Notes: generated by a model from the sequence alone, not told the origin. Shown: positions 35,125 through 47,088, counted from the first letter of the stretch. The stretch: 64,000 nt of DNA from Manihot esculenta (GCF_001659605.2 NC_035170.2:13372502-13436501), one strand, 5' to 3'. A program made the numbers and translations.

Positions 35125-35956
35125 GTAAGTTTTGTTTTTCTCTTTCTATTTTTCTTTATTTCTGTTGATTTGATCTTTAGGGTTGTGATTTTATTATGTT
35201 TTGTTGATTTAGAATCTGCTGAGTATATTTTTTATATATATACTGTTGTTAGCTGGGTTGGGTTATTTGGTTTGTTTGGTTTACAATTTTTTTTAGTTCT
35301 GCATATTATGAAGCATCAGAATTTTTTTTTTTTTTGGTTTTGAATGTAGGCATTTTTTTTTTGTTAATTTGATAGCTGGGTTATTTTGTTGTATATTTAT
35401 AAAACTGCTTTTTTTATTACTCTGTTAAAATGTATATACTGTTAGCTGGGTTATTGATAGCTATGTTTATTTTTTAAACTGCCTATTTTTTCTCTGTTCT
35501 GTTGCTCTCTGTTAGCTGAACAACAATTAGCTAGTTATATACATATACTCTGCCTATTTTTTGTGTGCTGCTCTCTGTTAGCTGGGTATATATACATATA
35601 TATACATATAATATTTCTTTTTGCTCTCTTTATAATGCATTTTGTTAGCTGGATTGAGTTGGTTGGTTTTGTCTTAGATACTTGTTTATGTTTTTGCAAA
35701 CGATGGAGCATCAGAATTTTTCTCTGGTTTTGAACATGACCTTGGCTCTGAATATGGCCTTGGTGCAGTAACTGATTAGCTGGGTTGTTGTGATTAGCTG
35801 TGTTATCTTGATTAGCTGGGTTTTTATATATGTCAAGTTTTAAATATATGACTGTGATGCTTACTGGTTGAGATTTTGTGTTGATTATGGGCTGAGTTTT
35901 GTGGTATTGCTGCTTATGGTTAGTTCTTTTATTTTTTTTTTCATTTGCCTCTGTAG
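35125..35956 (+). other. Putative leader intron of the extra gene (832 bp)
   Basis: The donor TTGG|GTAAGTTTTG at 35125 follows a CT-rich leader. The acceptor is TTTGCCTCTGTAG ending at 35956, preceded by a pyrimidine tract and 16 bp before the gene's ATG. The interior is T-rich and carries about ten copies of TTAGCTGGGTT or a close variant, plus a diverged duplication containing GCATCAGAATTTTT (about 35310 and 35705). Confidence 0.55.
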
Positions 35957-35972
35957 CTGTTGTTTGGGTAAC

Positions 35973-37250
35973 ATGGGTAGAAAAACCACAGCCCGTAGAC
36001 ATCCATATTTTAGAGGTCAATCCAGTAGACAGTCTGAGGCTCCTAGGTCCCCCTCCTCTGACCCTCCTGCCTCTCCACCCTTTGAGTTTCCTGTTGTTAG
36101 AGAGCATGATCCTGCTTTTCAGCCTTTTTCTCTCAGGTTTGTTCATCCTGGGAGAACCATTCATGCTAACAGTGTTCAGCTCTTTCGTTCTCATGGTTTT
36201 TTACAGCCATTCATTGTTCAGGGTTGGGAGCACCTTCTTATCACTCCATCAGACACCCATCCTAGGATTGTTAGGGAGTTCTATGCAAACCTACACACCT
36301 TCACCCGTCACACTCCCCCTCACCTAGTCAGTTTTGTAAATGGTCAGAGGGTTTACCTCACTCCTGACATCATTGCTCGTCACCTAGGTATCCCCAACTC
36401 TGGGGCTGTTGTTTCCACCACTCATAAGTGGATCACTGGTGAGGTCTCTTTCCTTCACTAGACTAGGGTCATTTCAGGAGACGTAGATCGTGAGGAGCCC
36501 TCTAGGCTTAAGGCCTGTGACCTCAACACTCTCCCTAAAGTTGTTCACCACATAGTCACCTATGAGGTTCTCCCTAGATCGGGTCATAGGACTGCACTCT
36601 CGTACTCTGACATGTTTGTAGTGTCTTGTCTGCTAGAGGGTCGAGCCCTTAACCTGCCACATATTATGATTCACTCTATAGCAGACTCCCTTAGGCTGAG
36701 TCGAGGCTGTCTCCCCTTTGGTCGTCATCTTACTCTTCTTCTCCGAGCCCTAGGTGTTGACCCCGGTACCGAGTCGGCCTTACCTTTGTCTAGTGAGTAC
36801 ACCCCCTATACTGAGGCTACCCTCCACCACATGGGTTTGACTAGGAGAGGCAATGAATTTTATAACTCTAGGAGAGATTTTGCAGCTCGCAGAGCAGCAC
36901 ATGCAGCAGCACAGGCACATGATGATTCTGATGAGGAGTCAGATGATGCTTCTCCTGCTGATCTTGAGACAGAGCGAGCTCCCCGAGGCAATACTAGTAC
37001 CGGGCGATCCACCGAGCAGGGTACATCTTCTCGGACTGCATCTGATCTGTATGATGCCATGGGTCGTCTGGAGTTGCAGGTTGCTCAGATGTCTGATCGC
37101 CAGACTCAGATGTCTGATCGCCAGACTCAGATGGAGCAGCAGTTAGCACGCCTTACAGACCAGCAGCAGACCATGATCGAGCAGCAGAGACAGATTTTGC
37201 ACTTCATTCAGCAGTCATCTGGAGTGCCACCTCCTCAGCCGCCTCAGTGA
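35973..37250 (+). pseudogene. Extra Sirevirus gene: plant-transposon-type protein with coiled coil
   Basis: The frame is 425 codons long from ATG 35973 (MGRKTTARRHP), interrupted once by TAG at 36459 (codon 163); otherwise it is open to TGA 37248. Residues 1-45 are basic and Ser/Pro-rich. About residues 80-280 include VREFYANL, LTPDIIARHLGIP, HIVTYEVLPRSGHRTALSY and LLRALGVDP. These resemble the domain found next to plant retrotransposons and named putative plant transposon protein (PF20167), from memory. An acidic, Ala-rich linker leads to a Gln-rich coiled coil (about residues 355-415) with a perfect 21-bp repeat encoding MSDRQTQ twice (37089-37130). The end is Pro-rich. No signal peptide or envelope-like membrane helix is seen in this frame. 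The molecular role is unknown. Confidence 0.75.
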
Positions 37251-37323
37251 TATTTTTTGTTGTTTATCTAGTTACTGTTGTTCTTTCCCTTCTGATATTG
37301 TGGTATTTTTTTTTTATGATGCC

Positions 37324-37710
37324 AAAAGGGGGAGAGATGGTATTACTTATGTATACATTTGATAATTTTTATGGATATTGACTATATTTGGTTATTACCT
37401 TGATTTTTGTTTGACTCTTTTAGATTAAATATTTTTCTCTCTCTTGGATTGTGAATATTGTGTGTATTTACAGCTCTTTCATTTGAGATGCATTTTTGTT
37501 GGAACTCTTTCATTCATATAGGATCCATCCATTGCATCTCATTGCATTGAGTCAAAACCTCCCTGCCTTCTCACATTTTAAATATGGCATAAAGTATTTT
37601 TGACAGGGGGAGCACATTAAGGGGGAGTAATTTTTAAAATGCACACACTACACCTATGATTATTATTTTATTGATTACCAATTGTTTGTCATCATCAAAA
37701 AGGGGGAGAT
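37324..37710 (+). promoter_or_regulatory. Multiple polypurine tracts before 3' LTR
   Basis: AAAAGGGGGAGAGA (37324), ACAGGGGGAGC (about 37604), TAAGGGGGAG (37618) and AAAAAGGGGGAGA (37697-37709, abutting the LTR). One more lies just after pol (AAAAAGGGGGAGGG, about 34650). Repeated tracts are a known Sirevirus feature and the old copy keeps them. Only the last is in the standard priming position. Confidence 0.7.
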
Positions 37711-39159
37711 TGTTGGACCTAAATGTCCTAATCCTTGTTTTGATGATTAATAAACAATTGGTGTGCTACTAATTATTTCCAAGAGTGTTTGTATTGAGCT
37801 TGCAGGTCCCTTATTGAAACAAATGATATTGCTTCAGTCACAAAAGTGAAAAGTGCCAAATATGGAAGCATACCACAAGAAAGGGATAATAAATTATTTT
37901 TGTTTATGCTTTGTTATATTCTATTCATTGTGAATTTCAAGTAATTGATTGTGATGGCTCAAGGTTCCTTCTTTTCTAAAAGTTCTTTTAGATATGGCCA
38001 ATTTTTCTAAGTACTTGACTTTCAGGGATCAAAATGAAATTTTCCAAAAGAAGTGATTTTGAAATTATTTTTCATCAAAATGAAAGTTCTAAAAATATAG
38101 GTTATAAAAATTCAAACGGATTGAAAAATGGATTTTTGTAGCCTAAGTTATGTTTTTTCAAAGTTTTAAAGAAGGATTTTTTGTGCCCCCTAAACACAAC
38201 CTTCGGCTTCCGAAAGTCAGGGACAGAAACGAAAGTCCTCTATGTTCGGCCGCCGAACATTGACTTTCGGCCGCCGAAAGTGGGTTCTTCAACCAGCCCC
38301 CAAAGTGTAACCTTCGGCTTTCGAAAGTGAGGGACAGAGACGAAAGTCCCACACTTTCGGCAGCCGAACATTTAACCTTCGGCCGCCGAAAGTGTGTTTT
38401 GGGTCTGCCTCCGAAGCCTAAAGTTCGGCTTCCGAAAGAGAGGAACAGAGACGAAAGTCACCCAAGTTCGGCCGCCGAACTCTGACTTTAGGCCGCCGAA
38501 AGTTCTTTTTTAAAGGAATTGTTTCTTCACCTCAAATGGTTCGGCCGCCGAACTCTAAGCTTAGGCCGCCGAACCTGAGTTTTTCTGGGCACGGTATAAC
38601 GGTTATTTCTGAACAAAAATGGCTCTATTTGCATTTAATGCATCCCCAACGGCCATATTTATGATAGAACTATAAATACAACTTGCTTTTGATGTAAAGA
38701 GGTTACAACAACCATCTAAGCAAATATTTATTGAGATTACATCATTTTTCATTCTCTCTCTCTCTCAAACCCTTGAGCCAAAGCATTGATTTCTTGATAG
38801 CTTGTTTTGAGTTGTAATTGATTGGCTTTTCTGAGTGAGTAAAGGTTGATTGAGAGATTCTGTTGTTGTGAGTGTGGCATTGAGCAAAGAATTGCTCTTG
38901 AGTGGAAAAAGAGATTTGTAAAGAGCAAAGGCTTGCTCTAAGATTGTAAGGGTTTTGATCTTCACCCAAAGAAGATTTGATAGTGGAGTTGAACTCTCAA
39001 GTGGACCTTGAGGAGAGGACGTAGGCTTGGATAGCTGAACCTCTATAAATCTTTGTGTTGATTTTTCTCTTCCCTATTCTCTTCTAATTTCTTGTCTTTG
39101 CCATTAAATTTTTTATAAACCCAATTCACCCCCCTCTTGGGTTGCCTCAAGGGACAACA
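37711..39159 (+). repeat. 3' LTR of the young copia (1449 bp)
   Basis: It spans TGTTGGACC to GGGACAACA and is about 99% identical to the 5' LTR by eye. Differences include several C/T changes in palindromes (e.g. TTCGGCAGCCGAA at 38358 versus TTCGGCCGCCGAA at 28618). Confidence 0.92.
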
Positions 39160-39930
39160 ATTATTTTATAAAAATATTTTATTTATTTACAATATACATT
39201 AACACACTTTATTTTAAATTTAATTATTAAATATTTAAATTAAAAGTATTTCTTTAATTGCATAATAATTATTGAGAATTTATGTTAAGAGCTTAATTGA
39301 TCCATTTTTAATTCATAGCAAACACTTAATGTGTTAGAATTTTAAATTTAAATGATTATTTCAAAATTTTAATATTTTATGTAGTTAGTTTAAAAAATGT
39401 AATATTTTATTTAATAAAGACTTATAGCATGTTTGGATTGATGGAAAAGGAAAGTAGAAGAAAATAACCAAAAGGAAAATCATATATAACCAAAACTTGT
39501 CTTTCTAAGTTTTTTAGATAGAGAATCTCTCATGTTTGTGGTCGTTTGGTTGTATAAGACAATAGGCTTATCTCTGCTTCGTCTGTACTTGGGCAGCTCC
39601 TCCTACCTCGCCCGGTCTGTGGGTTTTTCTTCCTTTCCATTTCGGGTGAGGTTTGTATATAGGTTGTGTATTTTTTTCCTAATAGGTAGTACTTTAATTT
39701 GGGAGATATTTTTTTAGGTGTCTACTTGGTGATCTTTTTGTGTTTTTCATTCTTGCTTCCCCAGATCTAAAACGATCGAGGTTTGAATGATGAAATGGGA
39801 TGGCGATAGTTGTTCCTTTCTTTTTGTTGTGTGGATCTGAAGATAACGCTGTTGTGGCTTTAGTGATGGAGATTTCAAATCAATTGTGGAGGTTCTCAAC
39901 TCTCTTTCTGTAGCATCACGTCTCTCGTTG
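39160..39930. other. AT-rich flank, then left half of a split retroposon-like sequence
   Basis: 39160-39500 is AT-rich with nothing recognised. About 39510-39930 is richer in G+C, and its continuation is found at 49466-49850 on the other side of the minus-strand gypsy element. That continuation ends in ATTGGGGCTTGGCC..ATGAAATCTCTTAC and an A-run, which resembles a plant LINE 3' end. No protein was read from it. Confidence 0.45.
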
Positions 39931-39935
39931 CTACT

Positions 39936-42305
39936 CCTGTAACACCCCCTACCCGGTTGTTTAATGAACTGAGCCGGAGACATTACATTCTATAACAATT
40001 CTCTTATTTTTCCTTTATTTTATATCATGTAAATCATGGGTTTTTTTTTTTTTATAACCAAAAATTCGGCAGAGTTTCCTCTAAAATATGGACTTAATCC
40101 CACCTGTGAATAGTAATATCACACTTCTATCAATTTCAACCTTAACCCCTAAACTCCTTTCACCATCAATACAATTTCAATCCAGATCAAACACTTCATA
40201 AACTATCTCATTAATCTCAACACAAGAATGTATACGAATAACCAATATTTACATCAACATTAAAATATTCAAATACATCTAATTCAAATCATATACACAT
40301 TTATCTCTAAAACTTTATGTACATGCCATATTTCCACAATCAAGTTCATATAAAAATTTACAAAATATACCCCCAGGATAGTCAATGATGTAACTCTGAC
40401 TGGGTTGATGCAGATCTTGCTCTACTGTTCCTTGAATCTACAACCTGCGCGAGGAAAAATAAATTCCAACGCGCTAAGCAATTTGCTTAGCGGTGCTCAA
40501 CCCTTTTTTTTTTATATAGATAAAACATTTAAATCAAAAGTCATTTAATAACAGTAATTCAAATAAATGACGAATAGCGATATAACAAATAATTTGAAAT
40601 ACTCTACATCATATTATTAATTCACATATATATACATATTTTAATTTCATAATTTATATTTATTATTTTTCTGTTGGCCCCTATAAATTTAAATGGGACT
40701 GTTAAGTCAGATAAGAAAACTGTAACTGTAGGGCACAAAGTGCCAAATAACTGTATGGCTCAAAAGCCGATTCTATAACTGTAGGATACCTCATTGTATC
40801 CCAAGAATCAGTGTAACTGTAGTGCAGTACTGCAAGATCTGTATATGGCATGCCACACCCTTAAACTAACTCACAATTCCCATCAAACTTACTAGGGCCA
40901 CACTTTAAATAATTTATACATTTAAACAGGGACAAAAACGTGCAATACAGTGTCACAGTGTCACTGTCAATTATGCAACTATAATACTTTATCATTTTAC
41001 AACACCACTTTAAAACCTTACTTTTAAACATTGTCATATCATATAATTCTATTAATTTAATACACCTACATCAATTATAAATTCACACTTTAATCCTTTA
41101 TTAATTCATTATTATTCTTTTTAATTATTATTATTATTTTTTTTAATATAATATATATATATATATTTTTTTACTTATTTATTTATCACAATATACTTTA
41201 TTTCTTTTTTTTTCTTTGAATTTCTATTTGTATCTCACATTCTTATTATTATTTTTAAACATCATATTTACACTATATCTCACTTTTCTTATTCCTTTAA
41301 TTTCTATATATATATATATATTTTTTTTTCATCTAATCTAATACCTTTCTCTTTTTTTTTTTTAACTTCTTTCTTCTTCTTCTTTTCTTTTTTTTTTTTT
41401 TTGTCACTATATCTAACCAAATTATTTTTTCTATCCAAGAATATAAGTCATTTCATTTGTTCCATAACCTAATTTGTGATTAACTTTCATATTAATTTTA
41501 AAATTTTCTATCTATTAAATCTATTATTTATCAAACTTTTATTATACAAATATAATTAATCTATTATTCACTTGGTCTACTTCTACTAGGATAGTAGAAT
41601 TTTAAATAAAACCTAATTAACAAATTCTTGAATTGATTCAAATGGGGTTGAGCACAAACCTTAGAATTTCCAAAATAGTCTACAAGCTTTACTTCTCTAC
41701 TCTTCCTTTTCTTTCCCTTTGGAACTTCCACTTTTCCTTTCCACTTCTTCCTCATGAAAAAAATAAACCAATAAATCAAATTAATACAATATTTCTCATA
41801 AATATTCACATAAAATGATAAGAAATACTCCTACAACAAAAACCCCTAACATACCTTTAAATTCCAAACCCTTGGTTACTATTCACTCCCCCCTCACCCT
41901 TGAAATTTCTCTTTGATTCCCCTTCTTTTCTTCAAATTCTTCTTTGAAAATATGTTGGGAGAAGATGGAGAGTTGATTAGAGATGGAAATTTGAAGCAAT
42001 TTTAGAGTAGAAAGAAAAGATGGAGGAAGAGGGGTTTATGCATGTTTACGGGGAAGGAGAAGAAAATGAATGGGAAAAATAAATTCCCTTCCTCTTCTAG
42101 TCTTTTCTCCTTTCTTCTTTTCTTTTCTTTTCTTTTTTTTATTTATTTCTTTATTTTTTTTTATTTGGTTGTGCCACTTGGCTTTAAATTAAAATTTAAT
42201 TTATTATATATTTTTTTCTTTTCTTTTCTTCTTTTCTTTTCTTTTCTTTTTTTCTTTTTAATTCTTATTATTTATTTATTTTTAATGTATTTTTGGGATG
42301 TTACA
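39936..42305 (-). repeat. 3' LTR of minus-strand gypsy (2370 bp)
   Basis: It pairs with 47106-49460. It contains TA and T-rich microsatellites that differ in length between the two LTRs (e.g. an ATATAT run at about 41150-41165 absent from the other copy). The minus-strand polypurine tract ATAAGAGGGGTAGAGT abuts it at 42306-42321. Confidence 0.95.
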
Positions 42306-43755
42306 ACTCTACCCCTCTTATAAAATTTCGTCCTCGAAATTTTACCTGTATTAAAGAGATGAGGATACTGTGCTTTCATGACATCTTCGCTCTCCCAAGT
42401 AGCTTCTTCTACTTTGTGATTCCTCCATAGAACTTTAACAAGAGGAATTCTTTTGTTTCTCAACTCTTTTATTTCTCTTATTAGAATTCTCACAGGTTCT
42501 TCTTCATATGACAAGTTTGGCTGTACATCCACAGATTCTACTGGGAGGATATGAGAGGGATCTGACTTATATCTTCTAAGCATAGAAACATGAAAGACAT
42601 TGTGTATCTTGTCAAGTTCTGGTGGTAAGGCTAGCTTGTAGGCTACCGGTCTTACACGTTCCACAATTTCATAAGGACCGATAAATCTAGGACTCAGTTT
42701 GCCCTTTTTGCCAAATCTCAGCACTTTCTTCCAAGGTGAAACTTTAAGGAATACTTTATCGCCCACTGAAAACTCTATATTCTTTCTTTTCGTATCTGCA
42801 TATGACTTTTGTCTGTCTGATGCTACCTTTAACCTCTCCTTGATGATCTTAACCTTTTCTTCTGTTTGTCTTATCAAGTCAGGACCCACAAGTTTTCCTT
42901 CACTTAGCTCTGTCCAGCATAGAGGAGTCCTGCATTTCCTCCCATACAATGCTTCATAAGGTGCCATTTTAATACTGGACTGGTAGCTGTTGTTGTAAGC
43001 GAATTCCATTAAGGAAAGATACTTTTCCCAGCTTCCTTCGAATTCAATTACACAGCTCCTTAACATGTCTTCTAAGATCTGAATTACCCTCTCTGACTAA
43101 CCATCTGTTTGGGGATGAAAAGCTGTACTGAAGTTCAATCTAGTACCCAAAGCTTCATGCAATTTCTCCCAAAATCTCGAGGTAAACCTCGGGTCTCTGT
43201 CAGATATGATAGAGATAGGTACGCCATGCAGCCGTACTATCTCGTTTATGTACAATTCTGCTAATTTCTCAAGAGAATAATCTGTTCTGATAGGTAGAAA
43301 ATGTGCAGACTTCGTCAATCTATCAACAATCACCCATACAGCATCTTTCTTTCTTGGTGTGAGTGGCAGACCAGTGACAAAATCCATAGTAACTCGTCCC
43401 ATTTCCATTCTGGTATAGAGATTGGTTGTAGCAAACCAGAAGGAATTTGGTGCTCTGCCTTTACCTGCTGACAAGTTAAGCATTTTGAAACCAACTCTGC
43501 TATGTCTCTTTTTATTCCTGGCCACCAATAGCTTTTCCTCAGATCTTGATACATTTTGGTACTACCAGGATGCATTGCATATGGACTACTATGAGCCTTT
43601 TCCAGTATACTCTTCCTTAACTCGGTTATGTCTAGCACACATATTCTGTTTTGGTAATATAAGCAACCATCAGCTTTAATTTCAAACCCATTATCCTTCC
43701 CTTCCTGTATTTGTCTTACCTTCCATGCAATATCTTTATCTTCCTTCTGAGCTTC
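42272..43755 (-). pseudogene. Gypsy integrase and chromodomain part of pol
   Basis: On the minus strand: the integrase zinc-binding region with [20 protein letters not shown] and CLTCQQVK, then a 1-bp frameshift at about 43412, then the DDE core ([20 protein letters not shown]), a TAG at 43097-43099 just after HPQTDG, and the rest of the core. The C-terminal part has YKLALPPELDKIHNVFHVSML and a chromodomain-like end (VKVLWRNHKVEEATWE). The frame runs through the polypurine tract and stops 34 bp inside the 3' LTR. The chromodomain is thought to target insertion to heterochromatin. Non-functional. Confidence 0.9.
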
Positions 43756-46700
43756 CTAGACTTGTTGAAGCAAACTGGGTCTAACTTTCAATTCTGCAAT
43801 TACAGCTCCATCTCTAGCCAATGTTAAGTGAGCATTCATAGCTTTGAGTGCAAGCAAATGTTTTCTGCTAAGAGCATCTGCCACCACATTTGCCTTGCCA
43901 GGGTGGTAGTCAATAATACAATCATAGTCTTTTAACAGCTCCATCCATCTCCTTTGTCTCAAATTTAACTCTTTTTGAGTTGGCAAGTACTTTAGGCTTT
44001 TATGATCTGTATAAATGTAACACTTTTCGCCATATAAGTAATGCCTCCAAATCTTTAATGCAAAGACTATGGCTGCTAATTCTAAATCATGAGTGGGATA
44101 GTTTCTTTCATGCGGCTTTAATTGTCTGGAAGCATAAGCAACAACTTTTCCATCTTGCATCAACACACAGCCAAGTCCAGTGTGAGAAGCATCACTATAA
44201 ATCACAAAGTTCCTACCCGACACTGGTTGTGTAAGGACAGGTGCCTCTGTGAGCATAGCCTTTAATCGATCAAAACTAGCCTGACACTTGTCATTCCATT
44301 CGAACTTGACATTTTTCTGCAACAACCTTGTCAGTGGAGCAGCTATTTGAGAGAATCCTTTCACAAACCTTCTGTAATAACCAGCTAACCCCAAAAAGCT
44401 TCTGACTTCTGTAATGTTCTTGGGTGGCTTCCATGCAAGGATAGTTTCTATCTTTTTGGGATCGACTCTTATGCCTTCTGCAGATACTACATGTCCCAGA
44501 AAAGATATTTCATTCAGCCAAAATTCACATTTGCTGAATTTAGCATAAAGCTGTTTCTCCCTCAGCATTTGTAACACAATCCTCAAGTGCCTGTCATGCT
44601 CTTCTTTTGTCTTTGAATAGACAAGAATGTTATCTATGAACACAACAACAAACTGGTCCAAGAAAGGGTGAAAGATACGATTCATCAGGTCCATAAATGC
44701 AGCTGGAGCATTAGTCAATCCGAATGGCATGACAAGGAATTCATAATGCCCATATCGAGTCCTGAATGCAGTCTTTGGAATATCTGCATCCTTTACTCTG
44801 AGCTGATAATAACCTGATCTTAGGTCAATTTTAGAAAAGACACCCGCTCCCTTTAGCTGATCAAACAAATCATCTATACGGGGCAGTGGATATTTATTCT
44901 TGACAGTCACCTTGTTGAGTTGTCTGTAGTCCACGCACAATCTCAGTGAACCATCCTTCTTTTTAACAAATAGCACTGGTGCACCCCAGGGAGAGATACT
45001 GGGGCGTATGAAACCCTTATCGAGTAATTCTTGTAGCTGCACTTTTAATTCTTTTAATTCTGTGGGAGCCATCCTATAAGGAGCAATTAATATGGGTGTA
45101 GTGCCTGGTACAACTTCTATGACAAATTCTACTTCTCTTTCTGGAGGTAATCCGGGTAATTCGTCTGGAAAGACATCAGAGAAGTCGCAAACAGAAGGTA
45201 TTTCTTGCACAATAGGTTTCTCCTTTTTAGTCTCCAAAACACAGGCTAAGTAGGCCTCACAACCCTTTCTTATCATTCTTCTGGCTGCAGTAGCAGAAAT
45301 AACATTGGAGAGAAAATCTGATCTCTCGCCCACAACTACTACTTCTTCACCTTCTGGTGTCTTTAGCGTGATTCTCTTCTTTCTACAGTCAACTATAACT
45401 TGGTGTCTAAACAACCAATCCATTCCTAGAATCACATCAAACTCCCGAAAAGGTAATTCAATCAAATCTCCATGAAAAATGTGACCGTGAATCAAGATGG
45501 GGCAATCTTTAAATACTTTACTGACAACTACACTGTGGCCAAGAGGATTAGTTACTACTATATCCTGGTCCAGTATGTCTGCTTGTAGTTCTTTTTTATT
45601 TGAGACAGGTATGCAAATATAAGAGTGTGTGGAACCAGGATCTATTAAAGCATGAACGGACTGGCCAAAGATAGAAAATATACCCATGATAACATCTGGG
45701 GAATCCTGATCCTCTCTGGCTTTGATGGCATAGGCTCTGGCAGGTGCTCTAGATTCCGGTCTATCCACAGTCTCTGACACTCTTTGACTAGAGGTACCTA
45801 TCGGCTCACTTCTACCTTTGCTTCTTGTCTTCTGCATTACTGGTGCAGTTCTTTCAATTGCTGGTGTTGAGGCTGTCTGCTTCTTAGGACAATCCCTCAT
45901 AATGTGATCCATAGACCCACATATGAAACAGGCTCCCGTCAGCAGTCTGCAAGTACCAGTATGTCTCCTTCTGCAATGGTTGCACTCTGGTGGAAGACTT
46001 CTTCCTGAGCCTCCTGAACTGGCCACAGAAGCAGTCTGTTGAACAGACCCACTTGCTAAACTCTGAGCTGATTTTTGGCCTTGCCATTGAGACTGGCTTG
46101 ATCTAGCAGGTTGAAAACTTTTCTGTCTCTTACTAGAGCCCTGTGAAGCTATCATTTGCCCTTGACTCTGACTCTGACTGTGAGTCCTTTTTTGCTGACT
46201 CCTCTGTCTTCTACTCTGGTCTTCTTCCCTCACTTTCTCTACATTTAAAGCTGCATTCACCAGTGCTGAAAAATCTCTGATCTGAAGAGCAACTAGAAGC
46301 ATCTTGATCTCAGTGTTTAACCCTTGCTCAAATCTTTTACATTTTGCCTCCTCTGTAGGAATCATCTCCCTGGCATATCTGCTCAATCGAATAAACTCCC
46401 TTTCATACTCAGCTACTGTCATACGTCCCTGCCTCAAATAGATAAACTCCCTTTTTCTCTCCTCCATATATATGTCTCCTACGTATCTCTTTCTAAACTC
46501 ATTCAAAAATAACTCTCATGTCCTCTGTATTGGTTGCACTGTCTGTGCCACAGTATCCCACCATTGGTAGGCTTCTTCTTTCAGTAGTGACACTGCACAT
46601 ATTAGACTATCTTCTGGGGAACACTGTAGCTGCTGAAGCACCCTGTCTGTACTTTGCAACCAATATTCTGCTGTGGATGCATCATCTTCCTTTCGTCCTT

Positions 46701-46962
46701 TGAATTCTGTGGCACCATATTTTCTCAGTTTATCAACAGGCGGCCTGGCTGGTGCTGGTGCAGGAGCCGCTGGAGGAACTATAGCTGGCTGACCTACTCC
46801 GGCTACTTGCCTGAAAATCCCTGTTAATTGCTGTAATAAGACCTCCTGCTCTGGCCTTCTAGCACCAGGAGGAGCCTGTGGCAGTGCATGGCCAGTGGCC
46901 TCAGTCGGTACATGACTTTCTACTTCTTCTTCGACTTGAAGTTCTCTTTGTTCTTCCGACAT
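43756..46962 (-). pseudogene. Gypsy Gag-protease-RT-RNase H part
   Basis: The minus-strand frame begins at ATG 46962 (MSEEQRELQ), stops at TGA 46516-46518 inside the Gag domain where the family has Trp, and continues in the same frame to TAG 43756-43758. Domains: retrotransposon Gag (to about 46250), a zinc knuckle [14 protein letters not shown] (about 45890-45930), protease with [11 protein letters not shown], and RT with [14 protein letters not shown]. The RT active site reads FIDN where the family has two Asp; the Asn codon is at 44629-44631. RNase H has a [12 protein letters not shown] and [10 protein letters not shown]. The stops and the altered catalytic residue make it inactive. Confidence 0.93.
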
Positions 46963-47088
46963 CCTATAATATTAAGATTCATAAAATAGATCTGCATCAG
47001 AGTTACATCATATTTTTAATACATATGGCACGTACATATTCTTATATCTAACTATGTATCCACATACTGTCTAGAATCGACTAAACCT

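Larger units (their letters stand above)
27973..39159 (+). mobile_element. Young, nearly complete Sirevirus-type Ty1/copia element (11.2 kb)
   Basis: LTRs at 27973-29423 and 37711-39159 have TGTTG/CAACA ends and differ by about 13 substitutions by eye. The PBS TGGTATCAGAGC is at 29426. Gag, Pol and an additional downstream gene are in + orientation, and a polypurine tract sits before the 3' LTR. The flanks share ATTA (27969-27972 and 39160-39163), one base short of the usual 5-bp target duplication. The large Gag with a coiled coil, the several polypurine tracts and the gene after pol fit the Sirevirus (SIRE/Maximus) lineage. Pol carries one stop and the extra gene one stop, so this copy is probably not autonomous. 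Confidence 0.92.

Noticed and set aside
35868..35972. Hydrophobic N-terminal extension of the extra gene as a signal peptide or env transmembrane part
   Set aside because: It is the translated pyrimidine tract and acceptor of the putative intron. The ATG at 35973 after the acceptor is the more likely start.
35535..36194. 219-aa open frame on the minus strand opposite the extra copia gene
   Set aside because: The composition is Asn/Gln/Lys-rich from antisense T-rich intron sequence. The plus-strand gene with leader and domain is far better supported.
27969..39163. A full 5-bp target duplication for the young copia
   Set aside because: Only ATTA (4 bp) matches when the TGTTG/CAACA ends are taken as the LTR limits. 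A 5-bp match needs shifting the LTR end by one base, so I report 4 bp.
42042..42323. Phe-rich open frame in the gypsy LTR that looks like a membrane protein
   Set aside because: It is a translated TTTTCTTTT tract inside the LTR.
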